Source of the DNA: Allonocardiopsis opalescens
Lineage (GTDB): Bacteria > Actinomycetota > Actinomycetes > Streptosporangiales > Streptosporangiaceae
Assembly: GCF_003002095.1 (NCBI RefSeq)
Contig: NZ_PVZC01000010.1
Coordinates: 124,001-188,000, forward strand
Reading direction: 5' to 3'
DNA: 64,000 bases
Positions within the stretch are counted from its first letter, which is position 1. Each line of letters begins with the position of its first letter. The notes below the pieces were generated by a model. That model made no database searches. It was not told where the DNA came from and saw only the letters and a program-made list of their open reading frames with translations. A program made the position numbers and the translations under genes. Of the stretch, positions 27,631 to 36,542 are shown piece after piece.

Positions 27631-29085
27631 TCAGCGGCCGGTGCGGCCGCGGGCGGCGGCGAGCCGCCCGTGGATCTGCTCGGCGGCGGCGCGGGCGGTG
27701 CCGAGGACGGCGGGCACGCCCAGGCCCGCGTAGGCGGCGCCGCAGACCGCCAGCGCGGGCAGTTCGGCGGCGGCCGCCCGCACCCCGGCGACGCGGTCGA
27801 GGTGCCCGACGGTGTACTGGGGCAGTGCGCCGCCCCAGCGGCTCACCCGGGTCTCCAGCGGCAGTTCGCGGACGCCGACGGCGGCGGCGAGGTCGTGCAT
27901 GGCCAGCGCGACCAGTTCCTCGTCGGGGCGCTGCAGCAGCCGCTCCTCGCCGATGCGGCCCAGTGAGCAGCGGACCAGCACGGTTCCGCCCAGCTGCTCG
28001 GCGAGCGCGGGCCACTTGGCGGTGCTGAAGGTGGCGGCCTTGATGGAGCGCCCGTCGACGGCCGGGACCAGGAAGCCGCTGCCGGGCAGCGGCTCGGGGA
28101 AGGCGGAGGGCCGGTAGGCGAGGGTGACGACGGCGACGCTGGCGTACTCGATCTCGCCGAGCAGCCGGGCGGCGCGGGCGCTGTGCGGGCGGAGCAGCCG
28201 GGCGGCCGGGGCGGCGGGGACGGCGAGCACGACGGCGTCGGCGTCGGTGTGCTCGGGGCGGTGGGCGGAGCCGACGGTGAGCCGCCACCCGCCGGGGGTG
28301 CGGGCCAGTTCGCGGACCATGGCCGAGGTGCGGACCCGGGCGCCGGAGGCGTCGGCGAGGGCGTCGGCGAGCCGGGCGACGCCGCCGCGCAGCGACACGA
28401 ACACCGGCCCGCCGGCCGTGGGCGCCGCGGCGCGCAGTTCGGCGACGGCGCCCAGCAGGGAGCGGTGGGTGCGGGCGGCGGTGTGGATCTGCGGCAGGGT
28501 GGCGGCCAGTGATAGCCGGTCGGCGCGCCCGGCGTAGACGCCGCCGAGCATCGGCTCGACCAGCCGGTCCACCACCTCGGCGCCGAGCCGCCCGCCGACG
28601 TAGGCGGCGACGGGCACGTCGGCGTCGACCGGGGTGGCGGGCAGGGTCAGGTCGAGCCCGGCGCGGGCCAGCCCGGCCGTGCTGAGCACCCCGCTGCGGG
28701 CGAGTTCGGCGAGGTCGCCGGGGACGCCCATGACGTGGCCGCCGGGCAGTGGGCGGACCGCGTCCCTGGTCCACACGTGCGCGCTGGTGGTGCCGGGCCG
28801 CACCGTCTCGCCGGTCAGCCCGAGTTCGTCGATCAGCTCCACCGCCTCGGGCCGGCGGGCCAGCAGCGCCTCGGCGCCCTCGTCCACCTCGACCCCGGCC
28901 ACCGGCGAGCGCTTCAGCGCGCCGCCGGTGCGCGGCCCCCCCTCCAGCACGGTCACCCTCGGCACGGGCCCCCCGCCCGCACCGGGCCGCCGCAGGTAGT
29001 AGGCGGCGGCCAGCCCGGCGACCCCGCCGCCCACCACCACGACGTGCGGGGCGGCCGCGGGGCCGGTGGTGGTGGCGTCATCCAC
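27631..29085 (-). CDS. hemY: Coproporphyrinogen III oxidase (HemG/HemY, CgoX type)
   Basis: FAD enzyme that oxidises coproporphyrinogen III to coproporphyrin III in Gram-positive haem synthesis. It is 484 aa. The dinucleotide-binding motif is at the N-terminus (HVVVVGGGVAGLAAAYYL), followed by VTVLEGGPRTGGALK and a C-terminal FAD contact in LAVCGAAYAGLGVPAVLGTARAAAE. GTG 29085 is chosen because the FAD motif begins 13 residues later; open frame continues upstream without support. hemQ follows directly; hemE is 1.6 kb upstream on the same strand. Confidence 0.93.
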   Translation of the reverse strand: MDDATTTGPAAAPHVVVVGGGVAGLAAAYYLRRPGAGGGPVPRVTVLEGGPRTGGALKRSPVAGVEVDEGAEALLARRPEAVELIDELGLTGETVRPGTTSAHVWTRDAVRPLPGGHVMGVPGDLAELARSGVLSTAGLARAGLDLTLPATPVDADVPVAAYVGGRLGAEVVDRLVEPMLGGVYAGRADRLSLAATLPQIHTAARTHRSLLGAVAELRAAAPTAGGPVFVSLRGGVARLADALADASGARVRTSAMVRELARTPGGWRLTVGSAHRPEHTDADAVVLAVPAAPAARLLRPHSARAARLLGEIEYASVAVVTLAYRPSAFPEPLPGSGFLVPAVDGRSIKAATFSTAKWPALAEQLGGTVLVRCSLGRIGEERLLQRPDEELVALAMHDLAAAVGVRELPLETRVSRWGGALPQYTVGHLDRVAGVRAAAAELPALAVCGAAYAGLGVPAVLGTARAAAEQIHGRLAAARGRTGR

Positions 29086-29447
29086 AGGCCCGCCCCCCGC
29101 AGCGTCCGTTCGTCCACAAGCGGCGGTGCGCACTGGCTCCGGCGCACGGCGGCGCGGGAGAATGGTTATGGGGCCGCCCCCCTGGGGGGGAGGGGGATGT
29201 CGGCTGGGGGTGGGCCGGGCGAGGGCGCGGCTGCGCCCCGGTGTCCCCGCGGTGGGCGGGCTGGCGGCGGTTCACGCCTCCACCTTGGCAGACCTCGGCG
29301 CGGGTCGTGCACCGGGCCGGGAAACGCGGGCTTGGCGGGGCCGTCGGGTCTCGGGGCCCGGGAGGGGCGGCGGGCGGGGCGGCATCGTGTTCGAACCGAG
29401 ACACGGGCGGGGCAACGTTGCGGGCGGGCCGGCGCATCGGTAGGGGC
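29086..29447. other. Divergent intergenic region, hemY / DUF4349 gene
   Basis: 362 bases without a supported gene. A short C/G hairpin (CCCCCC-T-GGGGGG) lies near 29175-29190. TAGGGG at 29441-29446 serves as ribosome-binding site for the lipoprotein gene, although it is very close to its ATG. I see no clear promoter consensus. Confidence 0.35.
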
Positions 29448-30476
29448 ATGACGCAGATTCCCAACAACCCGGGCGCGAGAACGCCGCCCGTGCGCAACGC
29501 CGCCCCGCGGCGCGTTCCGGTGACCGCTGTGGCGGCCGTGCTGGCCGCGGCGCTACTGGCCGGATGCTCCGCGCCGGGCTCCGACAGCGCCTCAGGCGGC
29601 AGCGGCGGCGCGGTCGACCGGGCCGCCCCCGAGGCGGCCGTGGAGAACGAGGGGCAGGCCGCGGCGCCCGAGGCGGCGCAGGACTCCGACTCCGGCGGCG
29701 GGTCCGCCGAGCAGGTCGACGTGGTCGACCCCGAGCACATCGTGTACACGTCGACGGTCCGGGTGGAGGGCGCGGACGTCCGCCAGCTGAGCGTGCAGGC
29801 GCGCGGCATCGTGGCGGCGGTCGACGGCTTCGTGTCGGCCGAGACCACCGAGACCGCGCCGGACCGGCCCGCCTACGCCGACCTCAGCTTCGAGGTGCCG
29901 GTCGCCGACTACGCCGCGGTGCTGGAGCAGCTCAGCGGCCTGGGCACCCCGCTCGGCCTGGAGCAGACGGCCGAGGACGTCACCGACGAGGTCGTGGACG
30001 TCGAGAGCCGGGTGGCCTCCCAGCAGGCGTCGGTGGAGCGGATCCGCGAACTGCTGGCGGACGCCTCGACGCTGGAGGAGGTGATCCGGCTGGAGAGCGA
30101 GCTGAGCAGCCGCGAGGCCGACCTGGAGTCGCTGCAGGCGCGCCAGCGCAGCCTGCGGGACCGCACCTCGACCGGCACGATCCACCTGCACATCAGCGAG
30201 CCCGGCGCCGTGGAGGAGGAGCCCGAGGACCCGTCGGGCCTGCTGGGCGGGCTCGCCTCGGGCTGGCGGGCCTTCCTGTTCGGCGCCGACGTGCTGCTGA
30301 CGGTGGTCGGCTTCCTGCTGCCGTTCCTGGTGCTGGCCGCCCTGGTGGGCGTGCCGGGCTGGCTGGGCTGGCGGCGGGTGCGCGAGGCGCGGGGGCGGCG
30401 GGAGCGGCCCGCGGTCGCCGCCGGGGCGTCCAGGCCGGCGGCGGAGACCACCAGGCCGGCTGATCCGGCGGAGTGA
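29448..30476 (+). CDS. DUF4349 lipoprotein
   Basis: Membrane-anchored extracellular protein of 342 aa. The signal peptide ends in lipobox LLAGC (Cys about residue 39). An acidic low-complexity linker is followed by the DUF4349 core (HIVYTSTVRVEGADVRQLS, AETTETAPDRPAYADLSFEVP), a coiled coil rich in Glu and Arg (VASQQASVERIRELLADAST to QARQRSLRDRT), and a C-terminal membrane helix near 280-305 (VLLTVVGFLLPFLVLAALVG). The function of the family is unknown. It sits on the opposite strand between two haem genes; no link to haem is evident. Confidence 0.88.
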   Translation: MTQIPNNPGARTPPVRNAAPRRVPVTAVAAVLAAALLAGCSAPGSDSASGGSGGAVDRAAPEAAVENEGQAAAPEAAQDSDSGGGSAEQVDVVDPEHIVYTSTVRVEGADVRQLSVQARGIVAAVDGFVSAETTETAPDRPAYADLSFEVPVADYAAVLEQLSGLGTPLGLEQTAEDVTDEVVDVESRVASQQASVERIRELLADASTLEEVIRLESELSSREADLESLQARQRSLRDRTSTGTIHLHISEPGAVEEEPEDPSGLLGGLASGWRAFLFGADVLLTVVGFLLPFLVLAALVGVPGWLGWRRVREARGRRERPAVAAGASRPAAETTRPADPAE

Positions 30477-30524
30477 CGGTGCGGGTGGCCGAGCCGGTCG
30501 ATCCGCCCGGCTCGGCCCGCCCGT

Positions 30525-30539
30525 CCCGCCTTCGGCGGG
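30525..30539. terminator. Short hairpin between DUF4349 and hemE genes
   Basis: CCCGCC-TTC-GGCGGG, a 6-bp stem with a tight loop, in the 170-nt gap between two convergent genes. It is a plausible but weak terminator. Confidence 0.45.
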
Positions 30540-30646
30540 CTCGTCGGCGCCCTACCGGACCGTGCCGGTGCCGGTGGGGCTCGGCGATGGGTCGGCGGTG
30601 CGCGGCGGGGGCGGAGCGACCGCCCGCCGCATGTGCGCCGACCGGC

Positions 30647-31678
30647 TCAGCACGCCGACTCCTCGTGCACGAAGCTCACCAGCCGGGTGAGCACGTCGGG
30701 GTCGGTGGAGGGCAGCACGCCGTGGCCGAGGTTGAAGACGTGGCCCTCGGCGGAGCGGGCCGCGGCGAGGACGGCGCGGGTGCGCTCGGCGACGACGGGC
30801 CACGGCGCGAACAGGACCGCGGGGTCGAGGTTGCCCTGCAGCGCCTTGCCGGGGTCGACGCGGCGGGCGGCCTCGTCCAGCGGCACCCGCCAGTCGACGC
30901 CGACGACGTCGGCCCCCGCCTGGCCCATCAGCCCCAGCAGCTCGCCGGTGCCCACGCCGAAGTGGATGCGCGGGACGCCCAGGCCGCCGAGTTCGTCGAA
31001 GACGGCGCGGCTGTGCGGGAGCACGTGGGTGCGGTAGTCCTGGGCGGACAGGGCGCCGGCCCAGGAGTCGAAGAGCTGCACGGCCGAGGCGCCCGCGGCG
31101 ATCTGCGCCTTGAGGAAGGCGGTGCTGATGGCGGAGAGCTTGCGCATCAGCTCCGCCCACAGCTCGGGGCGGCCGTACATCAGCGCCTTGGTGTGCTCGT
31201 GGTTCTTGGACGGGCCGCCCTCGACCAGGTAGGAGGCGAGGGTGAAGGGGCCGCCGGCGAAGCCGATCAGCGGGGTGCCGTCCAGCCGCTCCACCAGCTC
31301 CCCGACGGCCTCGGTGACGAAGCCGATGTCGTCGGGCTCCAGGTCGCGCAGGGCCTGCACGCCCTCGGCGCGGCGGACGGGCTGGGCGATGACGGGGCCG
31401 ACGCCGGGCTTGATGTCGAGGTCGACGCCGACGGCGCGCAGCGGGACGACGATGTCGCTGAAGAGGATGGCGGCGTCCACGCCGTACCGGCGGACCGGCT
31501 GGAGCGTGATCTCCACGATCATGTCGGGGCGCGCGCAGGCGTCGAGCATGGGGACGTCGGCGCGGACCCGGCGGTACTCGGGTAGGGCGCGGCCGGCCTG
31601 GCGCATGAACCACACGGGGGTGCGGTCGACGGGCAGGCGGCGGCAGGCGCGCAGGAAGGGGGAATCGTGCGGACTCAC
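30647..31678 (-). CDS. hemE: Uroporphyrinogen decarboxylase
   Basis: Removes four carboxyl groups from uroporphyrinogen III to give coproporphyrinogen III, the substrate of the coproporphyrinogen oxidase encoded downstream. It is 343 aa. Active-site signatures are [15 protein letters not shown] (Arg cluster), [10 protein letters not shown] (essential Asp), [13 protein letters not shown] and [13 protein letters not shown] 31678 is preceded by GACGAT ending 6 nt upstream, compatible with a leaderless transcript. The product sequence hemE, hemY, hemQ follows pathway order along the minus strand. Confidence 0.96.
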   Translation of the reverse strand: MSPHDSPFLRACRRLPVDRTPVWFMRQAGRALPEYRRVRADVPMLDACARPDMIVEITLQPVRRYGVDAAILFSDIVVPLRAVGVDLDIKPGVGPVIAQPVRRAEGVQALRDLEPDDIGFVTEAVGELVERLDGTPLIGFAGGPFTLASYLVEGGPSKNHEHTKALMYGRPELWAELMRKLSAISTAFLKAQIAAGASAVQLFDSWAGALSAQDYRTHVLPHSRAVFDELGGLGVPRIHFGVGTGELLGLMGQAGADVVGVDWRVPLDEAARRVDPGKALQGNLDPAVLFAPWPVVAERTRAVLAAARSAEGHVFNLGHGVLPSTDPDVLTRLVSFVHEESAC

Positions 31679-31830
31679 CCGGCCATCGTCCCACGGGTGG
31701 GCGGCGCCCGTCCGGCGGCCGCCGGATCGGGTGCGCGGCGGACCGTCCGGGCGGTGGGCGCGGCAGCGAAATCGCCCTGCCCGGCGTGGCTTGCGGGCGA
31801 TCGGACGGCCGCACGCCGTAACCTCGCTGC

Positions 31831-32403
31831 ATGCCTCCCCTGGGTCAGGTCGACGACGCCCCCGTCGCCTTCCGACGCGCGATCGCGAGCCTGCGTGCCC
31901 TGCCGGTGCGGCCGGAGGTCGTCGTGGAGGACATGCCGGCCCCGCAGCGGCTGGCGCCGCACTCCGCCGCGCTGTCCGGCGCGGTGCTGCGCGACGGCGA
32001 CGAGATCGCGCTCGGGCGGCTGATCGTGCTGTACGACCCCGAGGGCACCCGCGACTGGCCGGGCCCGTTCCGGGTGGTGGCCTACATGAGCGCGGAGCTG
32101 GAGCCCGAGATCGCGGCCGATCCGCTGATCGGGCAGGTGGCGTGGAGCTGGCTGGTGGAGGCGCTGGCCTCGCGGGGGGCCGATTACACCGCGCCGAGCG
32201 GCACGGTCACCCGCGCGATCACGGAGGGCTTCGGTGAGAAGTCGGGCCAGCCCACCTCGACCGAGCTGGAGCTGCGCGCGTCGTGGTCGCCGGCGGACGA
32301 GGACCTGTCGGGGCACACCGCCGCCTGGTGCGACCTCATGTGCACCGCGGCCGGCCTGCCGCCGCTGGATGTCGCCCCCTTGCAGCCGCGCCGGCCCTCG
32401 TAG
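31831..32403 (+). CDS. DUF3000 domain protein
   Basis: A 190-aa cytosolic protein of a family confined to actinobacteria and very commonly placed between hemE and the RNase D gene, as here. Conserved parts include [57 protein letters not shown] and [11 protein letters not shown]. The function is unknown. TAACCT ends 6 nt before ATG 31831, so the mRNA is likely leaderless. Confidence 0.9.
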   Translation: MPPLGQVDDAPVAFRRAIASLRALPVRPEVVVEDMPAPQRLAPHSAALSGAVLRDGDEIALGRLIVLYDPEGTRDWPGPFRVVAYMSAELEPEIAADPLIGQVAWSWLVEALASRGADYTAPSGTVTRAITEGFGEKSGQPTSTELELRASWSPADEDLSGHTAAWCDLMCTAAGLPPLDVAPLQPRRPS

Positions 32404-32498
32404 TCCGGCGGCGCGCCTGGGCCCCTGGGCGGTGCAGCACCACGCCATGTGCGATGCGGTGAACCACCCCGGACGCGAATGCGCATACGGTAGAGGCT

Positions 32499-33794
32499 GT
32501 GGCGGACGAGCTTGCGGCTCCGGCGGCGGAGCGGACGGACGGTGGCGGCGACGAACTTGGCGGCGCCGGCGGTGCCGGGGAGGCGGCCGCCGATGTGACG
32601 CCGCTGCTGGAGCCGAGCGAGGGGATCCCGGAGGTCGTCGCGGACGCCGGCGCCTATGCCGAGGCGCTTGAGCGGCTGGCGGCCGGCTCGGGCCCGGTGG
32701 CCGTCGACGCCGAGCGGGCGTCGGGCTACCGGTACGGGCAGCGCGCCTACCTGGTGCAGCTGCGGCGGCGCGGCGCGGGCACGGTGCTGATCGACCCGGT
32801 GGCCTGCCCCGACCTGTCGGGGCTGGACGAGGTGCTGGCAAGCGACGAGGTGGTGCTGCACGCCGCCACCCAGGACCTCCCGTGCCTGGCGGAGGTGGGG
32901 GTGCGGCCGCGGCGGCTGTTCGACACGGAGCTGGCGGGCCGGCTGCTGGGCCATCCGCGGGTGGGGCTGGGTTCGATGGTCGAGACGGTGCTGGGGCTGC
33001 GGCTGGAGAAGGGGCATTCGGCCGCCGACTGGTCCACCCGCCCGCTGCCTGAGGACTGGCTGCGCTACGCGGCGCTGGACGTCGAGGTGCTGATCGAGCT
33101 GCGCGACGCGCTGGAGCGGCAGCTGGTGGAGTCGGGGAAGCTGGAGTGGGCGCTGGAGGAGTTCGCGGCGGTGGCCTCGGCGCCGCCGCGGGAGCCGCGG
33201 GCGGATCCGTGGCGGCGCACCTCGGGCATCCACCGGATCCGCGACCGCCGCGGGCTGGCGGTGGTGCGGGCGCTGTGGAACGAGCGCGACGCGGTGGCGC
33301 GCGACCGCGACCTGTCGCCGGGGCGGGTGGTGCCCGATTCGGCGATCGTGGCGGCGGCGCAGGCGATGCCGAAGTCGCCGCAGGCGCTGGCGGAGCTGCG
33401 GCCGTTCACGGGCCGGCTGGCGCGCCGCTACCTGATGACGTGGTTCCGGGCGCTGGACCGGGCGCGTGCGCTGCCGGAGTCGGAGCTGCCGGTGCCGAGC
33501 ACGCCGGGTGACGGCCCGCCGCCGGTGAACCGGTGGGCGGAGCGGGAGCCGGTGGCGGCGCGGCGGCTGGAGGCGGCGCGCGGGGTGGTCACCTCGCTGG
33601 CGCAGCGGCACTCCATGCCGCCGGAGAACCTGCTGCAGCCCGATCCGGTGCGCCGGCTGGCCTGGTCGCCGCCGCGTCCGATCGACGCCGAGACGGTCGC
33701 GGCGCGGCTGCGGGAGTACCACGCCCGCGAGTGGCAGGTGGGTCTGGCGGCGGCGCCGCTGGCCGCGGCGCTGCGGGCGGCCGAGGCGGGCTGA
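32499..33794 (+). CDS. rnd: Ribonuclease D
   Basis: 3'-5' exoribonuclease of the DEDDy class for tRNA and structured RNA ends. It is 431 aa. Exo I is PVAVDAERASGYRYGQRAYLVQL, Exo II includes LHAATQDLPCL, and Exo III is DWLRYAALDVEVL with Tyr and Asp. The HRDC domain is near 225-300 (RDRRGLAVVRALWNERDAVARDRD). Actinobacterial members have the extra acidic N-terminus seen here. GTG 32499 is 7 nt after TACGGT, again a leaderless pattern. Confidence 0.93.
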   Translation: MADELAAPAAERTDGGGDELGGAGGAGEAAADVTPLLEPSEGIPEVVADAGAYAEALERLAAGSGPVAVDAERASGYRYGQRAYLVQLRRRGAGTVLIDPVACPDLSGLDEVLASDEVVLHAATQDLPCLAEVGVRPRRLFDTELAGRLLGHPRVGLGSMVETVLGLRLEKGHSAADWSTRPLPEDWLRYAALDVEVLIELRDALERQLVESGKLEWALEEFAAVASAPPREPRADPWRRTSGIHRIRDRRGLAVVRALWNERDAVARDRDLSPGRVVPDSAIVAAAQAMPKSPQALAELRPFTGRLARRYLMTWFRALDRARALPESELPVPSTPGDGPPPVNRWAEREPVAARRLEAARGVVTSLAQRHSMPPENLLQPDPVRRLAWSPPRPIDAETVAARLREYHAREWQVGLAAAPLAAALRAAEAG

Positions 33795-33923
33795 GGCGCC
33801 GGCCACCACCGCACCCCCGCCCGTTTTGCGGGGATAGGTCCGTTCGACTTGACGGGTTTGTCGCAGGCCCGAGCGCGGAATGTTACCTCCGCGTGATCTG
33901 GCGGGCGGCGACGGGCGGTGCTC

Positions 33924-34541
33924 ATGGCGTTGGGGTGGCTGCGGTGGGGCGGGCAGGTCGCAATCGGCGTGCTGCCGGGTGCGGCGCTGTGGACGGCGGG
34001 CCGCCCGGTGCTGGCGGCGGCGGTGTTCGGGCTGGTGTCCTTCGGGCTGCCGCTGCTGCACTGGTGGACGGCGCGCCCCGACGGCCGCCACCGGCCGGGG
34101 CGCGGCCCGGCCGCGCAGGTCGAGCGGGACGAGCGCACCCTGGCGGGCCATGAGGAGCTGCTGGGCCCGCTGCATCCGCAGACCCTGACCGCCCGCAACA
34201 ACCTGGCGGTGTCCTATCTGGCGGCCGGGCGGGTCGGCGAGGCGGTCGGCGAGTACGAGCGGGCGCTGACCTACGCCGTGCACGTGGAGGGCGCCGACCA
34301 CCCCGAGACCCTGATCATCCGGCGCAATCTCGCCGCCGCCTACCTGCGCGCCGGCCGCCCGGGCGACGCGGTGGCGCTGCTGCGTCGCGCCCAGGCGGCG
34401 GCGCACGCGACCCTCGGCGAGCGGCATCCGGAGTCGCGGGGGCTGGCCCGCCAGCTGTCGCGGGCGGTGGCGGCGCTGGGGCGGCGCCGGGCCCTTCAGG
34501 CGGGTGCGACCAGCAGCTGGGTGGTGGCCAGGTCGCGGTAG
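33924..34541 (+). CDS. Membrane-anchored tetratricopeptide repeat protein
   Basis: Protein of 205 aa. The N-terminus is hydrophobic (about residues 5-45, two segments), followed by TPR-like repeats at about 70-170: TLTARNNLAVSYLAAGRVGEAVGEYERAL and TLIIRRNLAAAYLRAGRPGDAVALLRRA, a pattern of the kinesin-light-chain type common in actinobacteria. It probably acts in protein-protein contacts at the membrane; no partner is known. ATG 33924 is chosen over GTG 33918. Its last 46 nt overlap the 3' end of the ABC exporter gene on the other strand. Confidence 0.75.
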   Translation: MALGWLRWGGQVAIGVLPGAALWTAGRPVLAAAVFGLVSFGLPLLHWWTARPDGRHRPGRGPAAQVERDERTLAGHEELLGPLHPQTLTARNNLAVSYLAAGRVGEAVGEYERALTYAVHVEGADHPETLIIRRNLAAAYLRAGRPGDAVALLRRAQAAAHATLGERHPESRGLARQLSRAVAALGRRRALQAGATSSWVVARSR

Positions 34542-36325
34542 AGCTCGTCGTCGCGGACGAGTTCGGCGTGGGTGCCCACGGCGCGGACCCGGCCGGCCTC
34601 CAGCACCACGATCCGCTGCGCGCTGGTGACGGTGGACAGGCGGTGCGCCACCACCATCACGGTGGTGGTCGCGGCGGCGTCCAGCATGGTCTCCTTCAGT
34701 GCGGTCTCGTTGGCGGCGTCCAGCTGGGAGGTCGCCTCGTCCAGCAGCAGCAGCCGGGGGCGGCGCAGCAGGGCGCGGGCGATGGCCACCCGCTGGCGCT
34801 CGCCGCCGGACAGGGTGATGCCGCGGTGGCCGATCTGGGTGTCCAGGCCGTCGGGGAGCCGCTGCACGAGTTCGGTGAGCCGGGTGCGGGCCACCACCGC
34901 GGCCAGTTCGTCCTCGGTGGCGGCGGGCGCGGCCATCAGCAGGTTCTCGCGCAGGGTGCCGTCGAGTACGGGCGCGTCCTGCTCGACGTAGCCGATGCCG
35001 GCGCGCAGCGCGACCAGCGGCCAGTCGGCGACGTCGGTGCCGTCGAGTTCGATCCGGCCGGCGGTGGCGGGGTAGAAGCGCTCGATCAGTGAGAACAGGG
35101 TGGTCTTGCCGGCGCCCGAGGGGCCGACGACGGCGGTGAGGCCGCCGGGCGGCACGTCGAAGCTGACCCCGTGGTGCACGGTCGGGCGGTCGTCGCCGTA
35201 GCGGAACTCCACGTCGCGGAAGCTCACCGCGGCGGGCCCGGCCGCCGCGGTGGCGGGGGCGGGGGCGCCGGTGCCGGGCTCCTCGGCGGGCAGGGTGGCG
35301 ACCTCGTCGATGCGGTGCACGGCGGCGAGCCCGCTCTGCAGCTGGGTGGCGGCGCCGATCAGGGAGCCCAGCGGCCCCATCAGGTAGAACAGCAGCAGCA
35401 GGAAGGCGATCATGGAGGAGACCTCCAGTTCGCCCGCCGCGACCCGCGCGCCGCCGACGCCGAGCACGCTGAGGAAGGCGATCTGCAGGGCGAGCGATGA
35501 GGCGGTGCCGGCCAGCGCCTCCCAGCCGGCCACGTCGACGCCGCGCCGGTAGGCGCGGTGGGCGGCGCCGTCCAGCCGCCGGATCTCGCCGTCCTCGGCG
35601 CCGCTGGCCTTGATGGTGCGGAAGGCGCCGAAGGCGCGCTCCAGCACCGAGCCCATCTCGCCGACGGCGTCCTGAGAGGCGAGGATCGCGTCGCGGATGC
35701 GCGGCAGGATGAGCAGCACCAGGACGGCGATGCCGGCCAGCACGCCGGCGGTGACGCCGAGCAGCACCGCGTCCATGAAGACCATTACGATCACGGTGCC
35801 GACGATGAGCAGCGCCCCGGAGACGGCGTCGGTGAGGCTGGTGGTGGCGACCGAGCGCAGCAGGGTGGTGTCGGCGGTGACGCGCGACATCAGGTCGCCG
35901 GGCTTGAGCCGGTCGACCTCGGCGACGCGCAGCCGCAGCAGCCGCTCCACCAGGCCGCGGCGGGCGGTGAGCACCACGCGCTGCGCGACGCGCTCCATGA
36001 CGTAGTGGCCGGCGGCCGACAGTGCCGCGCCGACCAGGACCAGCAGGGTGAGCCCGGCGAGCGGCACGAGGAGGGAGCCGCCGGCGGCCAGGGTGTCGAT
36101 GACGAACTTGGCGGCCACCGGCTGGGCCAGCCCGGCCAGTCCGCCGGCGAAGGCGAGCACGCCGCCGGCGATCAGGACGCCCTTGTGCGGGGCGGCGTAC
36201 TCCAGCAGCCGCCGCATGTTCGCTCTGGGCACGTCGTCGGCGAGCCGGCCGGGCAGGCCGTGTCCGGCGCGCGGCCCGGGCCGGTCGGCCCCGGTTCCCG
36301 GTGCCGGTGTCGTCGCGTTCGCCAT
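34496..36325 (-). CDS. ABC-type multidrug/lipid exporter half-transporter
   Basis: Fused permease-ATPase of 609 aa, working as a dimer to export lipids or drugs. Six membrane helices occupy about residues 45-340. The ATPase has Walker A VVGPSGAGKTTLFSLIERFYP, signature TLSGGERQRVAIARALL, Walker B LLLLDEATSQLD and the switch His in VVAHRLSTV. ATG 36325 has AGGAG about 10 nt upstream. The promoter at 36381-36408 is covered by two GTCAA-N6-TTGAC dyads, so expression is tightly controlled, as expected for an inducible efflux pump (inference). No regulator gene adjoins. Confidence 0.92.
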   Translation of the reverse strand: MANATTPAPGTGADRPGPRAGHGLPGRLADDVPRANMRRLLEYAAPHKGVLIAGGVLAFAGGLAGLAQPVAAKFVIDTLAAGGSLLVPLAGLTLLVLVGAALSAAGHYVMERVAQRVVLTARRGLVERLLRLRVAEVDRLKPGDLMSRVTADTTLLRSVATTSLTDAVSGALLIVGTVIVMVFMDAVLLGVTAGVLAGIAVLVLLILPRIRDAILASQDAVGEMGSVLERAFGAFRTIKASGAEDGEIRRLDGAAHRAYRRGVDVAGWEALAGTASSLALQIAFLSVLGVGGARVAAGELEVSSMIAFLLLLFYLMGPLGSLIGAATQLQSGLAAVHRIDEVATLPAEEPGTGAPAPATAAAGPAAVSFRDVEFRYGDDRPTVHHGVSFDVPPGGLTAVVGPSGAGKTTLFSLIERFYPATAGRIELDGTDVADWPLVALRAGIGYVEQDAPVLDGTLRENLLMAAPAATEDELAAVVARTRLTELVQRLPDGLDTQIGHRGITLSGGERQRVAIARALLRRPRLLLLDEATSQLDAANETALKETMLDAAATTTVMVVAHRLSTVTSAQRIVVLEAGRVRAVGTHAELVRDDELYRDLATTQLLVAPA

Positions 36326-36375
36326 CGTTCCATCGCTCCTGTCGCCGGAGGGCCGCAGGGTGCGGCCGATCAAGC

Positions 36376-36419
36376 GTCAACCTATATTGACTTCCGCGAT
36401 GCCGTCAACCGACATTGAC
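36376..36419 (-). promoter_or_regulatory. Promoter with two overlapping operator dyads (ABC exporter)
   Basis: On the minus strand TTGACG (36408-36403) and TATAGG (36386-36381) are 16 nt apart, close to the vegetative consensus. Two copies of GTCAA-N6-TTGAC lie at 36376-36391 and 36404-36419, 28 bp apart. The distal one covers the -35 box and the proximal one covers the -10 box. The dyad resembles MarR/TetR-type sites. Confidence 0.7.
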
Positions 36420-36487
36420 TCCACTCGTCCCGACGCCCCGGCCCGCACCCGGCGGGCACGGGCCGGGGCGGGGGTCGCCGTCGGGGT

Positions 36488-36499
36488 TACCCGCGAGTA
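36488..36499. promoter_or_regulatory. TACCCGCGAGTA dyad before fadA
   Basis: Near-palindrome TAC-CCGCGA-GTA, 44 nt upstream of fadA and touching a possible -10 box (TAGCAT, 36498-36503). It is a candidate operator for a fatty-acid-responsive repressor. Confidence 0.4.
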
Positions 36500-36542
36500 G
36501 CATGAGGGGCGACACCGGACCCGATCCATCGGAGGGCGCATC

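Noticed and set aside
29387-29412. Second TTCGAAC T-loop-like word before the DUF4349 gene
   Set aside because: No stem complementarity or tRNA shape around it.
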